DNA of 64,000 bases, from contig NZ_CP095746.1 in NCBI RefSeq assembly GCF_022049065.2, forward strand, positions 1-64,000. Direction: 5' to 3'. Shown one piece after another: positions 24,356 through 32,870 of this stretch (position 1 is its first letter; every line of letters starts with the position of its first letter). The notes under the pieces are model-generated. The model was not told the DNA's origin, did no database searches, and saw nothing but the letters and a program-made list of their open reading frames with translations. A program made the translations under genes and the position numbers. This DNA comes from Niallia sp. Man26 (GTDB taxonomy: Bacteria; Bacillota; Bacilli; Bacillales; Cytobacillaceae).

Positions 24356-25615
24356 TTAAAACATTCTTTTGATGTGTGGCAATTGATTAGATAAAAAGAG
24401 ATCATCTATTCCTTTGCCTTCTTCTGCATTCCAGATAACTAGGTTTGCGCTAAATCCATCTACTTTTAATTGCTTGGCACATTCCATTAAATGTTGTCTA
24501 ACATGGGGATTGGAAACTGCATCTGCATCGAAACACAAGTTAACTGTTTCAACACCCATATCTTTTAATACCGGAATAGCTAACCTCCATGCACCAACAC
24601 CGGGTAAAGAAACAAAAGTTGTTCCTATATCCTCTAACTCTAATGGATCATATAATTTCTCCATACAATCTACAGCTATATCACCTTTTAGTGGACCTTC
24701 ACCTAACCATGCTGACTTCGCTTTATGAAGTTTACCAGGCTCCCAATTAACGAGTTGGGAGGATGGGACAGCAATATGTAAAGGCGCAGGATTACCAGAC
24801 CCAGTCCCATTCGTTTTATTAGAAGAACTCAACCAATAATATCGATTTCCTTTCACTACTCTCACCCAACCTAGTATTTCATTATCTTGAGAGATGGTAG
24901 TCCATTCCTTTGAAACGGGAATGTTCGTTTCCTGAAGGATTTCTCCTTTTAAAGAAATTTGCACCGTATTTGGTTGAGTAAGTACTTTTGCCTTTAAATC
25001 GGTTCCATTTGTTTTTACCTCAGCTACATTAGGTGGATTATCAATTCGATATTGAAATCCAACAATTTGGTTGTAGTGATTTCGGAAAGGAATTAAGATC
25101 CCCTTCATTCCAGCGATAGTCCAAAAGTTTTTATACTGATAAAATCCAGGAATACCTGAAAAGTCCTCCATACCCGTGAGTTCCGTAATTTTTTTCACTA
25201 CATTCCATGGCTTGTCTGGAAAGCTGCGATAATTTCTAATCATTACTTGCTTATCGGAAAGTTGTCTTTCTTTGGATATCAAGTGCTCATAATGAACATC
25301 ATCAAGCTCCAGCGATTCAAGGAACGCTTGATAAACGGTATCGAGTGTTACATCTTCTTTCTTCTGATTTCCTTGGGTAAACTCCGATACCTCTTCTTTA
25401 CTAATTTTTCTTTTTGATTCGCCTTTTAAGTAGTGTAAATAACTAGGTAAAGCAGAGTTTTTAGAAAAATGCTTTTCACTAATTACTCTAATGCAAGCAA
25501 CTACCTCTCCGTCTTTATGCCCCATACATCCTCCTGTATGACCACAGATAGGACATGGAGTACGATAGTATTCATACCAATCTTGTAGTCTTGTCTTTCT
25601 CATTAATTTAACCAT
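24356..25615 (-). CDS. Primase-like protein with zinc finger and TOPRIM-type DUF3854 domain
   Basis: A 419-residue cytosolic protein. The N-terminus has a zinc-binding cluster (CPICGHTGGC, then C-I-R) like DNA primases. A central region binds the domain core (GILIPFRNHYNQIVGFQYR). The C-terminal half is TOPRIM-like: AWLGEGPLKGDIA with the conserved Glu, NLCFDADA with the DxD, and GIDDL. This matches the DUF3854/plasmid primase group, suggesting RNA primer synthesis for plasmid replication or for the incoming strand in conjugation. ATG 25615 has GGAGGAGTG 7 nt upstream. It is co-transcribed with the small gene at 25650. Confidence 0.8.
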   Translation of the reverse strand: MVKLMRKTRLQDWYEYYRTPCPICGHTGGCMGHKDGEVVACIRVISEKHFSKNSALPSYLHYLKGESKRKISKEEVSEFTQGNQKKEDVTLDTVYQAFLESLELDDVHYEHLISKERQLSDKQVMIRNYRSFPDKPWNVVKKITELTGMEDFSGIPGFYQYKNFWTIAGMKGILIPFRNHYNQIVGFQYRIDNPPNVAEVKTNGTDLKAKVLTQPNTVQISLKGEILQETNIPVSKEWTTISQDNEILGWVRVVKGNRYYWLSSSNKTNGTGSGNPAPLHIAVPSSQLVNWEPGKLHKAKSAWLGEGPLKGDIAVDCMEKLYDPLELEDIGTTFVSLPGVGAWRLAIPVLKDMGVETVNLCFDADAVSNPHVRQHLMECAKQLKVDGFSANLVIWNAEEGKGIDDLFLSNQLPHIKRMF

Positions 25616-25649
25616 AATGGCACACTCCTCCATAACTTAATTCTTTTAT

Positions 25650-25943
25650 TTAAATGCACTCTCTGAATCTACTTCGGTCTATAGGGGGCATCACTGTTAC
25701 TACTTTGTAGTAAGATGCCCTTTTTTTGGCTATAACTACTACAATTGGATTATGATCTTTATCCCTACCTAAAATAGAAATTTTGTTATACCCTTGAATC
25801 TCACTAACGGAGCCTGTAAAAATAGCACTTACTATGTCTCCTTTAGAATATCCTCTTTTTACTAAGCGCTCCTTTGTATGCATACTTATTTTAATAACGC
25901 CTTTTCCTGTCATTAACACTTTTTTGATTTCTTTTAATTTCAA
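25650..25943 (-). CDS. DUF4258-like small protein
   Basis: About 97 residues, starting at TTG 25943 behind GGGGGTG. The body resembles DUF4258: KISMHTKERLVKRGYSKGDIVSAI, then GSVSEIQGYN, ILGRDKDHNPIVVVIA and a terminal YYKVVTVMPP. That is a compact barrel related to RelE-type folds, but without identified catalytic residues. A reading extended to 26024 would run through the leader terminator and is unlikely. It is the first gene behind leader 25965-26034, with the primase-like gene following after 34 nt. Confidence 0.7.
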   Translation of the reverse strand: MKLKEIKKVLMTGKGVIKISMHTKERLVKRGYSKGDIVSAIFTGSVSEIQGYNKISILGRDKDHNPIVVVIAKKRASYYKVVTVMPPIDRSRFRECI

Positions 25944-25964
25944 TACCTTCACCCCCGATTTTGT

Positions 25965-26034
25965 AAAAAAAAACGGACTTTGGGTAGTTATGTTGGTCAA
26001 AAACCTCACAAAACTACGAACCAAAGTCCGTTCT
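25965..26034 (-). promoter_or_regulatory. Leader terminator before the DUF4258/primase operon (non-canonical)
   Basis: Minus strand: outer stem AACGGACTTTGG/CCCAAAGTCCGTT with an inner GTAGTT/AACTAC, followed by T9, 20 nt before the start codon of the first gene. It has the same place and nested-stem design as the other leaders but lacks the directly adjacent GGG-N5-CCC. A GGGAACTAAG segment lies about 18 nt further upstream. Confidence 0.7.
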
Positions 26035-26128
26035 ATTCTTAGTTCCCTGCTTATCTATAAAGATAGCTAAAAAATGAAAAATTCAATAAAAATTATGTTT
26101 TCATAATAGCATTAGCAAGGATTCAGAA

Positions 26129-27544
26129 TCAACCTTTTAAGGGGATAAATTTCCTTAGGTAGTTCATCATCATTAACTTCCTAGATGGTGGGATTTCAAC
26201 ACCTAACTCCTGTGTAATTAAGCGAAAAGGATCTAGTAACTTATTGAAAACGGCGGTATGCTCGATGAGTGCGTGATTCTCAAATTGGTTCTTGTAATGT
26301 TCTTCTGTTAGATCCGGTAATGCTGCCACCAAAGGTAATTCTAATTCTTTCGCAAACTCTTCCGGTTTACTGAATGGCATTTTTCGATTAAATAAGAGCT
26401 TGATAGGCTTATTAAAGTCTTTTTGAATACTTTGTATGTAACTCTTCCATAGTAGAATATCCATGGAATTATCTATGACGATCCATAATTCATCCATGTG
26501 TTGTAAACTAGCCAAGGTTTCTTGTTGCATTTCTCCATTCGGTAAATCCACCAGAACTACATCATGGTAACGGAAAAATTGGAAATACACATTTAAAAAG
26601 CTTTCATTCCAGATATAATCCTTATCCTTATCTCCTATAGGTAACCACAAAACTCCCTTGTAATACCAATGGATTTGACTGATATCCATATTTAGAATAG
26701 CTTTATCCTCTAGATGGAATACCTCCATAAAAGACTTATAATTACTCGGCTTTTCTTCATATCTTTCAATGATATGTTGAAGGTACTTACCCTTGATCCC
26801 TTCTATAACAGCGGTTTGAATTTTATTAGCCTGTAGAAAAATGGCGTAATTGATGATGAAAGTGGTTACTCCAATACGAGAAAGTGGCGACCATATTCCA
26901 ATAGTCTGATTGTTTGGATATGCTTTTCCTTTAAACACATAGGAATTACGCATAATATTCACCTTATTTTTTGCTTCTTCATATTCAGCAGGCATTTCTT
27001 TAGAAGGATAATCCTCTTCAATAAGTATAGGAGGGGCACTATTCACTTCTTCTATTTCATTCATTACAATATCGTCATCCGTTGGTGATTTCTTATCCTT
27101 ATCCTTATCATTTTCCTTATTAAATGGATCCTCTTCCTTTTGTAGAGGTTTATTTCCCGTAATTTTATTGTCGGTTTGTAATACAGCAGCTGTTTCATTT
27201 TGAGTCTGCTTTGGTTTAGGAGAGCCTTCCTTTGATCTTTTTATACTCTTATTAGTAAGCGTCCATAATAGAATTGCTTTTTTCAGTGCACTCATATCAG
27301 GAAATACTTTGATATGGGTAGGAATCTGTTTAAGTAAGCCATTCTCATCTAAAACAAAAACATCTGTGTCAACAGGTTCAAGAGCTGGTAGAATAGAATC
27401 GGAAGAGATCATAAGAACAACTAAATCATATTCCTCCATATTTTCTATTGTTTTTTTTTCCTCTACATAGTTAATTTCAAATGTAGGGCTGTCTAAACCA
27501 GCAAAGAGATCAGCATTATTTATCGAAGTATAGATTTTTTTCAT
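26129..27544 (-). CDS. MinD/TadZ-like protein with a degenerate P-loop
   Basis: A 471-residue protein. Residues 1-100 form a receiver-like domain (DLVVLMISSDSILPALE). An acidic, repetitive linker follows (about 100-200, KENDKDKDKKSPTDDD). The C-terminal 260 residues are MinD/ParA-like: GIWSPLSRIGVTTFIINYA, VVLVDLPNGEMQ as the switch II/Walker B strand, and KLLFNRK. The P-loop lacks the usual lysine (SRIGVTT), so ATP hydrolysis is doubtful. The layout matches the TadZ/CpaE positioning proteins in the Tad cluster at 49.8-53.2 kb. It overlaps the upstream Xre gene by 29 nt. Confidence 0.75.
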   Translation of the reverse strand: MKKIYTSINNADLFAGLDSPTFEINYVEEKKTIENMEEYDLVVLMISSDSILPALEPVDTDVFVLDENGLLKQIPTHIKVFPDMSALKKAILLWTLTNKSIKRSKEGSPKPKQTQNETAAVLQTDNKITGNKPLQKEEDPFNKENDKDKDKKSPTDDDIVMNEIEEVNSAPPILIEEDYPSKEMPAEYEEAKNKVNIMRNSYVFKGKAYPNNQTIGIWSPLSRIGVTTFIINYAIFLQANKIQTAVIEGIKGKYLQHIIERYEEKPSNYKSFMEVFHLEDKAILNMDISQIHWYYKGVLWLPIGDKDKDYIWNESFLNVYFQFFRYHDVVLVDLPNGEMQQETLASLQHMDELWIVIDNSMDILLWKSYIQSIQKDFNKPIKLLFNRKMPFSKPEEFAKELELPLVAALPDLTEEHYKNQFENHALIEHTAVFNKLLDPFRLITQELGVEIPPSRKLMMMNYLRKFIPLKG

Positions 27545-27749
27545 AAAGTATCTTCTCCCGGTTCAGATAATCATTTATTTTTTTTATAAAAGCAGATGAC
27601 AACGGCAAGGATCTATTTTCAATTTTAACTAAGTAACTTTTACTTATCTTTAATTCCTTCGCTAACTGAAATTGATTCAAATTAAGACGTTTTCGTAAGA
27701 TGAGTAATCGTTCTACATCATCTTCAATAGTGATCTGATTAAATTTCAT
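27516..27749 (-). CDS. Xre/Cro-type transcriptional regulator
   Basis: A 77-residue cytosolic protein built around a Cro/C1 helix-turn-helix: LLILRKRLNLNQFQLAKELKISKSYLVKIENRSLPLS (about residues 15-51). ATG 27749 follows GAGGGG. It opens an operon with the MinD-like gene behind leader 27783-27837 and is divergent from the AAA ATPase gene at 28046, so it may control the intergenic region between them. Confidence 0.85.
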   Translation of the reverse strand: MKFNQITIEDDVERLLILRKRLNLNQFQLAKELKISKSYLVKIENRSLPLSSAFIKKINDYLNREKILYEKNLYFDK

Positions 27750-27782
27750 ATTGTTTACCCCTCTGTTTAATGTTTAGAACGC

Positions 27783-27837
27783 AAAAAACCGCTAAAACAA
27801 CTCTTACTATGTAAGAGTCTGCTTTAGCGGTTTTCGC
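27783..27837 (-). promoter_or_regulatory. Leader mini-hairpin/terminator switch before the Xre-MinD operon
   Basis: Minus strand: GCG-AAAAC-CGC mini-hairpin overlapping a terminator with outer stem AACCGCTAAA/TTTAGCGGTT, inner stem ACTCTTAC/GTAAGAGT and TTTTTT. The mini-hairpin pair is GCG/CGC instead of GGG/CCC, a compensatory change that supports pairing. Confidence 0.82.
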
Positions 27838-27997
27838 TTTTAAATTATTTTTTTATAATTATATCATATTAAAATATATAATTATATCAATCTACTATAA
27901 ATTAATAATCTTAAATGAATACAGTATTTTATTACTAGTAAACATTGCAAAATAATTGTGATGATGTCTGTTTTTTTATAATATAAAAGATAAACAC

Positions 27998-28015
27998 CTT
28001 ATGAAAAATCATAAG
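27998..28015 (+). promoter_or_regulatory. Inverted repeat upstream of the AAA ATPase gene
   Basis: CTTATG-AAAAAT-CATAAG lies between a TATAAT-like -10 (27977-27982) and the start codon. It could be an operator or a 5' UTR hairpin. Confidence 0.5.
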
Positions 28016-28045
28016 AGTTATATAGAAAAAGGACGATAACTTACT

Positions 28046-29299
28046 ATGAGAATCTCTGAAGTATTTACAGCTGGTGGTGTCCCTAGTATAACTTATAATT
28101 CAAGAGAAAGTTTAGAATTGGAATATAATTTAGCTTTGGATTTAGAAATAAAAGGTAAAATAATCTCTATATCTGGTCCTACTAAGATTGGGAAAACAAC
28201 ATTATGTAAGAAAACAATATCAAATGATGACTTTATTCTCATATCAGGTGGAGCAATTAAAACTAGTGAAGTTTTATGGTCCACAATTATCAATAAGTTG
28301 GCTGTAGCTAATAGCTATAATAGAGATAAAGGAAAAGAAGCTGAGCAAAAAGAAACATCAACTATCAAAGTAGTTGGAGAAGCTGGGATTTGGGGCTGGT
28401 TTAAAGCTAGACTAGAAGGTACGGATTCAAAATCAGAATCTGAAAAAATTACAGGAAAAGAATCAGAGACATTTACACCTAACCCTCTGCATCTTGCTAT
28501 AGAATCTCTTCTAGAAACAAACAAAGTACTAATAATAGATGATTTTCATTATTGTACCCCTGAAATTCAAACAGAAATAATTCGTGCTTTAAAAGAGCCT
28601 ATTGCTTCTGGTTTAAGAGTTATATTGTGCTCAGTACCTCATAGAGGAGTAGATTCCATTAAAGTTGAAAAAGAAATGGATGGCAGAGTTATACAATTAG
28701 GAATTGAACCATGGGAGCGAGAGGAACTCTACGAGATTTCAAAAAAAGGGTTTGAGGCCTTAGATATTGAATGCCCAGATTCTATCTTTCAAAATTTCAT
28801 TAGCGAAAGTTATAAAAGCCCCCATTTAATGCAGGATTTTTGTTATTGGTTTTGTAGGTTAAATAAGGTTGTAGAAAAAATGCCGCAAAAGCAGTACTTA
28901 CCAGAGAATATTAATTATGAAAAATTTTACCAAAGGATAGTAAAAGATCATTCCTCTAAAGAACTTTATGATAAATTGGTAGCAGGTCCTTCTCGAGATA
29001 GGAAACAAAGAGAGTTTAAAAATGGAAGTGAAGGAGACATTTATTATGCAGTTATGATAGCCCTCTCCGATCTTACTCATGAAACTGTTATTACTGTTGA
29101 TACAGTTAGAGAGAAACTCAAGGAATTATTAACTTCGGAATCAATGCCAAATAAAACGCAAGTCTCCCAAGTTCTTAAAAAAATGGCTGAATTAGCAAAA
29201 GACCATACAAATAGAGAGCCTGCCATTGATTTTCAGAATGACCGAATTTATATTGTCGATCCCTTCTTCTCATTTTACTTAAAATGGATTGAAAAATAG
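28046..29299 (+). CDS. AAA/STAND-type ATPase with C-terminal winged helix
   Basis: A 417-residue cytosolic ATPase. Walker A is GPTKIGKTT (about residues 44-52), Walker B is VLIIDDFHY (about 159-167), and the sensor-like VILCSVPHRG follows. Residues about 320-417 look like a winged-helix tail (DTVREKLKEL, KTQVSQVLKKMAEL, FFSFYLKWIEK), the arrangement of orphan ATPases related to the AAA_35/Orc-Cdc6-like groups. It has no operon partner. Role unknown; plasmid maintenance, transposition targeting or defence are all possible. AAAGGAC lies 13 nt before the ATG. Confidence 0.75.
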   Translation: MRISEVFTAGGVPSITYNSRESLELEYNLALDLEIKGKIISISGPTKIGKTTLCKKTISNDDFILISGGAIKTSEVLWSTIINKLAVANSYNRDKGKEAEQKETSTIKVVGEAGIWGWFKARLEGTDSKSESEKITGKESETFTPNPLHLAIESLLETNKVLIIDDFHYCTPEIQTEIIRALKEPIASGLRVILCSVPHRGVDSIKVEKEMDGRVIQLGIEPWEREELYEISKKGFEALDIECPDSIFQNFISESYKSPHLMQDFCYWFCRLNKVVEKMPQKQYLPENINYEKFYQRIVKDHSSKELYDKLVAGPSRDRKQREFKNGSEGDIYYAVMIALSDLTHETVITVDTVREKLKELLTSESMPNKTQVSQVLKKMAELAKDHTNREPAIDFQNDRIYIVDPFFSFYLKWIEK

Positions 29300-29414
29300 A
29301 TTGAGAATATAAAGATCCTAATTAATGTACAAACTGGATTGTTTATACCGTGCAAAAACTCTTCATCCAAATGTTTAATACTTATTAAATTCTTCTCTCT
29401 GTAAATTAGTTGTA

Positions 29415-29443
29415 TTGTCACATTGTATTTTCAATAGTATAAT
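29415..29443 (+). promoter_or_regulatory. Promoter before a leader hairpin
   Basis: TTGTCA, 17-nt spacer, TATAAT. Transcription should start near 29450 and read into the hairpin at 29523-29603. Confidence 0.75.
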
Positions 29444-29522
29444 CCCGTTATAACTTTTTTATATTTTTTCGTTTTTATGCAATCCTCTTTACTGGATATG
29501 CGGTAACCTAATACACATTGCA

Positions 29523-29603
29523 GCCTTTGTGGTTGATAGATTTCTTTAATTTCAGCATAATTTTATGCTGTTTTTCTCTATCAATACCTCAAAGGCTTTT
29601 TTT
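29523..29603 (+). promoter_or_regulatory. Leader terminator before a 53-residue ORF (non-canonical)
   Basis: Large hairpin: GCCTTTG-T-GG...TTGATAGA pairs with TCTATCAA...CC-T-CAAAGGC. It encloses a second perfect stem CAGCATAA/TTATGCTG and is followed by T7. It lies 80 nt after a promoter and 30 nt before a small ORF with its own ribosome binding site. Nested-stem design as in the other leaders, but no GGG-N5-CCC. Confidence 0.65.
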
Positions 29604-29633
29604 CGTATAAAAATCGAGAATTAGGGAGTTAGC

Positions 29634-29795
29634 ATGTATATTTCGCCACCTATAGGAGTTGGTTACAAGGATCAGGTCACAAAAAAAGCAATCACCAAAA
29701 TCCAAAAAAATTACAACATATATATTAATAAAAATATAAACTTGCTACAGATAAATCAAAAGCTTTTTAACATACTACACTTGATTAAGAATTAG
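29634..29795 (+). CDS. Small basic protein (53 residues) behind a leader terminator
   Basis: ATG 29634 has AGGGAG 8 nt upstream. The product starts MYISPPIGVGYKDQVTKK and continues as a Lys/Asn/Ile-rich helix. No family is recognised. Evidence for a gene is positional: promoter, leader hairpin, ribosome binding site and ORF occur in the right order. The last 21 nt overlap the 3' end of the convergent M50B-like gene. Confidence 0.45.
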   Translation: MYISPPIGVGYKDQVTKKAITKIQKNYNIYINKNINLLQINQKLFNILHLIKN

Positions 29796-30437
29796 TCGTA
29801 TTCCTTGCCAGCCGAAATACAATGATTGCACAAAGAACAAGATACCCCATATAGAAGCGGGTATAACTTTTATTATCTCTTTGAGACTAGTCGCATCCCC
29901 AGCATCATGTGGATACTTAAAACTCAAATACATAATGATACATGCACTCTTGATGGATTCCGTGAAGATAATACAAGTAATTAAGTAGATGATTTGCTCT
30001 TGATAAAAATCAGTTGAATAGACTAAAAGCAATAAAAACAAACTACCAAAACTAATGATCCAGATAAAACCGTAAAAATTCCTAATCCACAGAAGCAGTG
30101 TTAGCACCAAGAAGGCTAGGTAAGTAAATATCAATAGCTTTGTTGCGTCTTTACTTATCATCCAGATGGAAAACAATCCAAATGCGGATGTAAATATATA
30201 ACCTGCTAAAGTAGTGATGAATTTACTGAACCAATCTGTATGAGTTGTTAAGGCCATCCCTTCTGTGTTTGCATATAAATGTATCTGTTTTAATCTCCCT
30301 CCACATAGTATAGCTGCTATACCATGTCCAATTTCATGTACTAAAGTAGCGATAACAGAAACATATTTTCCTACTAAAGGTACGTTCGTTATCAGAACAG
30401 CTATTAGCACGTATATAAAAAAACTTAAAGGTGTCAT
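29775..30437 (-). CDS. M50B-like membrane metalloprotease
   Basis: A 220-residue multi-pass membrane protein. LVHEIGHGIAA (about residues 32-42) contains the zinc-binding HExxH of peptidase M50B-like proteins. At least five further hydrophobic segments follow. The second metal ligand is not obvious; DAGDATSLKEII (about 177-188) is a candidate region. Relatives cleave membrane-embedded regulators or are of unknown function. RBS AGGAAAG lies just before the ATG. It follows the gene at 30502 with a hairpin between them. Confidence 0.8.
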   Translation of the reverse strand: MTPLSFFIYVLIAVLITNVPLVGKYVSVIATLVHEIGHGIAAILCGGRLKQIHLYANTEGMALTTHTDWFSKFITTLAGYIFTSAFGLFSIWMISKDATKLLIFTYLAFLVLTLLLWIRNFYGFIWIISFGSLFLLLLVYSTDFYQEQIIYLITCIIFTESIKSACIIMYLSFKYPHDAGDATSLKEIIKVIPASIWGILFFVQSLYFGWQGIRLILNQV

Positions 30438-30456
30438 CTACTTTCCTCCCTAACGT

Positions 30457-30493
30457 AAAAGGGAAGCAGATAACACAGTATCTACTCCCTTTT
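30457..30493 (-). terminator. Intercistronic hairpin before the M50B-like gene
   Basis: Minus strand: AAAAGGGA...TCCCTTTT outer stem with inner AGATA/TATCT, then a short U-tract (TTTTACG). It lies 9 nt past the stop of the 30502 gene. It may end the upstream operon or act as a further leader for the protease gene. Confidence 0.5.
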
Positions 30494-30501
30494 CTATCTT
30501 G

Positions 30502-31365
30502 TCATTCCAAATCATTATCTATCTCGTTTATAATCTCAAAGTATTCCTCTACAGCAGTAATTGTAATTTGAAGGTTCAATTCCCTTAGTAAATTGCTTTC
30601 TTTCACCTTTTGGATTAATCCATCAATAACAAGGTTTCTCTCTGCTTCAGGCAAGTTAGCTTTAATAGAAATATTTAACCTTACATCATTTAAAACCGAT
30701 TTAATAAGGGTAAGGTCACCTATTTTTTCAAAACCATTATATCTCGTTCTTGTAATCGTCCATAATTCCGCCTGTTCATTTAGGATATCTGCTGTAATAT
30801 AGGTTTCTGGATTAAGGTAGGTTACATCCATCGGATCAGCAAACAAAGTTAGCTCAACTTGATTTTCTCCCGTCAATTCTCTCTTTTCTCTTTCATCTAA
30901 AAAGGCCCACTTTGATCCTACAACAGCGGTATTTACCGCTAAATCCATTAATTGAGGGTAAATACCCTCGTATTCGGTGATAAGCCAACTAGATAACTTT
31001 CTGAACGGCTCATGGGTTATCGTTGATTCAAAATCCTCACCAGTTACCCCTCTTAACAAGTCTGGAATTTGTTGCGTAAGAACACCAACAGGTTGTTCGA
31101 GATTATCGTTCGAAATTTCTTCCTTCGCCCTATTTAAAATTTCTACAACTAAAAAGTATCCGTTAAATATCTGATGCGTTATGGTTTGAAACAATTCATC
31201 TCTTAGACGTTCTTTATCTTCGTCCCTCACTCTTTCTACAAGCATTAGATTATAGTAGTCAAGCAACCTAGATAGTTCCTCATTTTTATTACTATCATTT
31301 TGATAATGTGCCTTTAGTTTATTTTCCGTGTAACTATATATTTCTTCAGCTGTTAAAATGGTCAT
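30502..31365 (-). CDS. Unknown protein, 287 residues
   Basis: A soluble, acidic, largely helical protein without signal peptide or membrane segment. The N-terminal 110 residues look all-helical (YTENKLKAHYQ, LLDYYNLMLVERVRDEDKERLRDEL). The C-terminal half has more strand character (VELTLFADPMDVTYL, DVRLNISIKANL, LNLQITITAVEEYF). No motif of a known enzyme is seen. ATG 31365 has GAGGGACG upstream. It follows the lipoprotein gene by 133 nt on the same strand, probably in the operon that starts behind leader 32753-32821. Confidence 0.65.
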   Translation of the reverse strand: MTILTAEEIYSYTENKLKAHYQNDSNKNEELSRLLDYYNLMLVERVRDEDKERLRDELFQTITHQIFNGYFLVVEILNRAKEEISNDNLEQPVGVLTQQIPDLLRGVTGEDFESTITHEPFRKLSSWLITEYEGIYPQLMDLAVNTAVVGSKWAFLDEREKRELTGENQVELTLFADPMDVTYLNPETYITADILNEQAELWTITRTRYNGFEKIGDLTLIKSVLNDVRLNISIKANLPEAERNLVIDGLIQKVKESNLLRELNLQITITAVEEYFEIINEIDNDLE

Positions 31366-31497
31366 TATTCGTCCCTCTTCCTTAAGTTGTTTAGAAATAA
31401 AGTTTGATTATTTATAAAATAGATGCTCCGTTTAAAAAAAGATTGTTAAAATTTACTGCTGAATTGAAATGAAACATTGATCTATCAAAGTTTCAGT

Positions 31498-32154
31498 TTA
31501 ATTTTTCACTTCAAAAGGTGGTGAAAGATCATCGCTACTGTACTTCCATGATCCATCTTCTTTTATGATGGTGGTAATAAAATACTCTTCCCCTTTGGTA
31601 CTTAATACTTCTCTGTAAAAATATCCATTTCTACCCAATCTGTCTAACACAGGCTTGGTTACTTGATAAGATTCTCCATGCATATTTTCTTTTAGATAAG
31701 CATCTTGGATAGATTTATAAATTGCTATGGCATCTTCCTCTTGCGGTAAGCTATTTTTTAATTCTTCCGTACCGTAAGTTTTCATGAATTGATAATATGT
31801 CCTAGCATCCAGCTGCAAGGTTTGAAATTTATAAAGAATATCTGCTGTATAGCGAGCAAATTCCTCTACGTCCGTAAATTCTTCCTTTGCTTCTATATCC
31901 TTATCGGTTGTAAGTAGGGTAGCTTCTTCTTTATCCATCTCTTCTATAACTTCTTCCATTGGTTTGGCCTGTTCCTCATAAAATTCTTGAAGTTCCTTAT
32001 CGGATTGTTCATTGTTTCCCTGTTGGCTTTCTTCCTTCTTCTGACTTTCGTTAATTTTTTTCGCTTCCTTGACTAATGGATCACCATTCGTACACCCTGT
32101 TAAAATAAAACCAGAAGTAATAATACCGCTTAACAATAACGGAGTTATTTTCAA
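31498..32154 (-). CDS. Lipoprotein, acidic
   Basis: A 218-residue lipoprotein with signal peptide and lipobox LTGC (Cys about residue 21). A highly charged, Glu/Gln/Lys-rich linker (about 30-80) follows, then a globular C-terminal domain (EFARYTADILYKFQTL, YYQFMKTYGTEELKNSLP, EYFITTIIKEDGSWKYS). The end resembles NTF2-like or DUF-type extracellular domains of transfer systems but is not assignable. TTG start at 32154 behind AGAGAGGAG. It overlaps the upstream gene by 4 nt, so the two are translationally coupled. Confidence 0.72.
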   Translation of the reverse strand: MKITPLLLSGIITSGFILTGCTNGDPLVKEAKKINESQKKEESQQGNNEQSDKELQEFYEEQAKPMEEVIEEMDKEEATLLTTDKDIEAKEEFTDVEEFARYTADILYKFQTLQLDARTYYQFMKTYGTEELKNSLPQEEDAIAIYKSIQDAYLKENMHGESYQVTKPVLDRLGRNGYFYREVLSTKGEEYFITTIIKEDGSWKYSSDDLSPPFEVKN

Positions 32155-32732
32155 ATCGATATCTCCTCTCTAATACGTTTTTTCTCCTTTTCTGTAAGAA
32201 AAGTAATTAACTCAGCAATGTGATAGGTAGGTAAAGTACCTGCAACCTTTTTAAAATAATCTTGTACATTTAAAATATTGATTTGATTTGGTTTATAGTT
32301 GACTGGGACATCAATATGCTTTGAAATACAAATGGAAATAGCTTTTAAAAAGTCTTTATGTATCGTTGTAGGGATAGTAATGTAAAACTCTTCTCTCCTA
32401 CCAAAGAGGATATTGGATAAGATGATTGACTCCATATTAATGAGATTGTAATCCAATACCATACTGAATATCTTTTGCCCATCTTTGTACCATTGCTTAG
32501 TTAAAGAAACTAATTCATCACAATGATGAATAATAAAAACACTCTTATTTGCTAAAACAGTAATACCATCTTCAAGATTATAGTCCTTAATCAAACTCAA
32601 TAAGTATTGCGTTTTCCTAATATCATAAGGGACTCTTAATTCCACTTTCGATGAAAAAGGGTCTAGATATCCTTCACTCATTAGAGAGGCAATGACTAAA
32701 TTTTTAACAAATAGCTTTCTTTTATTAACCAT
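32151..32732 (-). CDS. Unknown protein, first gene behind a leader terminator
   Basis: A 193-residue basic, soluble protein. The opening KRKLFVKNLVIASLMSEGYLDPF, and a later AISICISKHIDVPVNY, recall the layout of LAGLIDADG-type folds, but the acidic catalytic residues are not evident, so this is a weak structural guess. No other motif was recognised. It is the first gene of a transcript that also carries the lipoprotein (4-nt overlap) and is directly preceded by leader 32753-32821. RBS GGGAGAAG. Confidence 0.65.
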   Translation of the reverse strand: MVNKRKLFVKNLVIASLMSEGYLDPFSSKVELRVPYDIRKTQYLLSLIKDYNLEDGITVLANKSVFIIHHCDELVSLTKQWYKDGQKIFSMVLDYNLINMESIILSNILFGRREEFYITIPTTIHKDFLKAISICISKHIDVPVNYKPNQINILNVQDYFKKVAGTLPTYHIAELITFLTEKEKKRIREEISI

Positions 32733-32752
32733 TAGACTTATCTTCTCCCAAC

Positions 32753-32821
32753 AAAAAAACCCAGAATAAGCCTTAGTCTAATATTAGAAAATATAGACCA
32801 TGCTTATTCTGGGTTTTTCCC
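32753..32821 (-). promoter_or_regulatory. Leader mini-hairpin/terminator switch before the lipoprotein operon
   Basis: Minus strand: GGG-AAAAA-CCC mini-hairpin overlapping a terminator with outer stem CCCAGAATAAGC/GCTTATTCTGGG, an inner TCTATATT/AATATTAGA-type stem and TTTTTTT. TATAAT lies 8 nt upstream of the GGG, so the transcript may begin close to the mini-hairpin. Confidence 0.83.
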
Positions 32822-32870
32822 ATTAAAGTATTATATTTAATTTAAGTATACACTATATGCCAAATTACCT

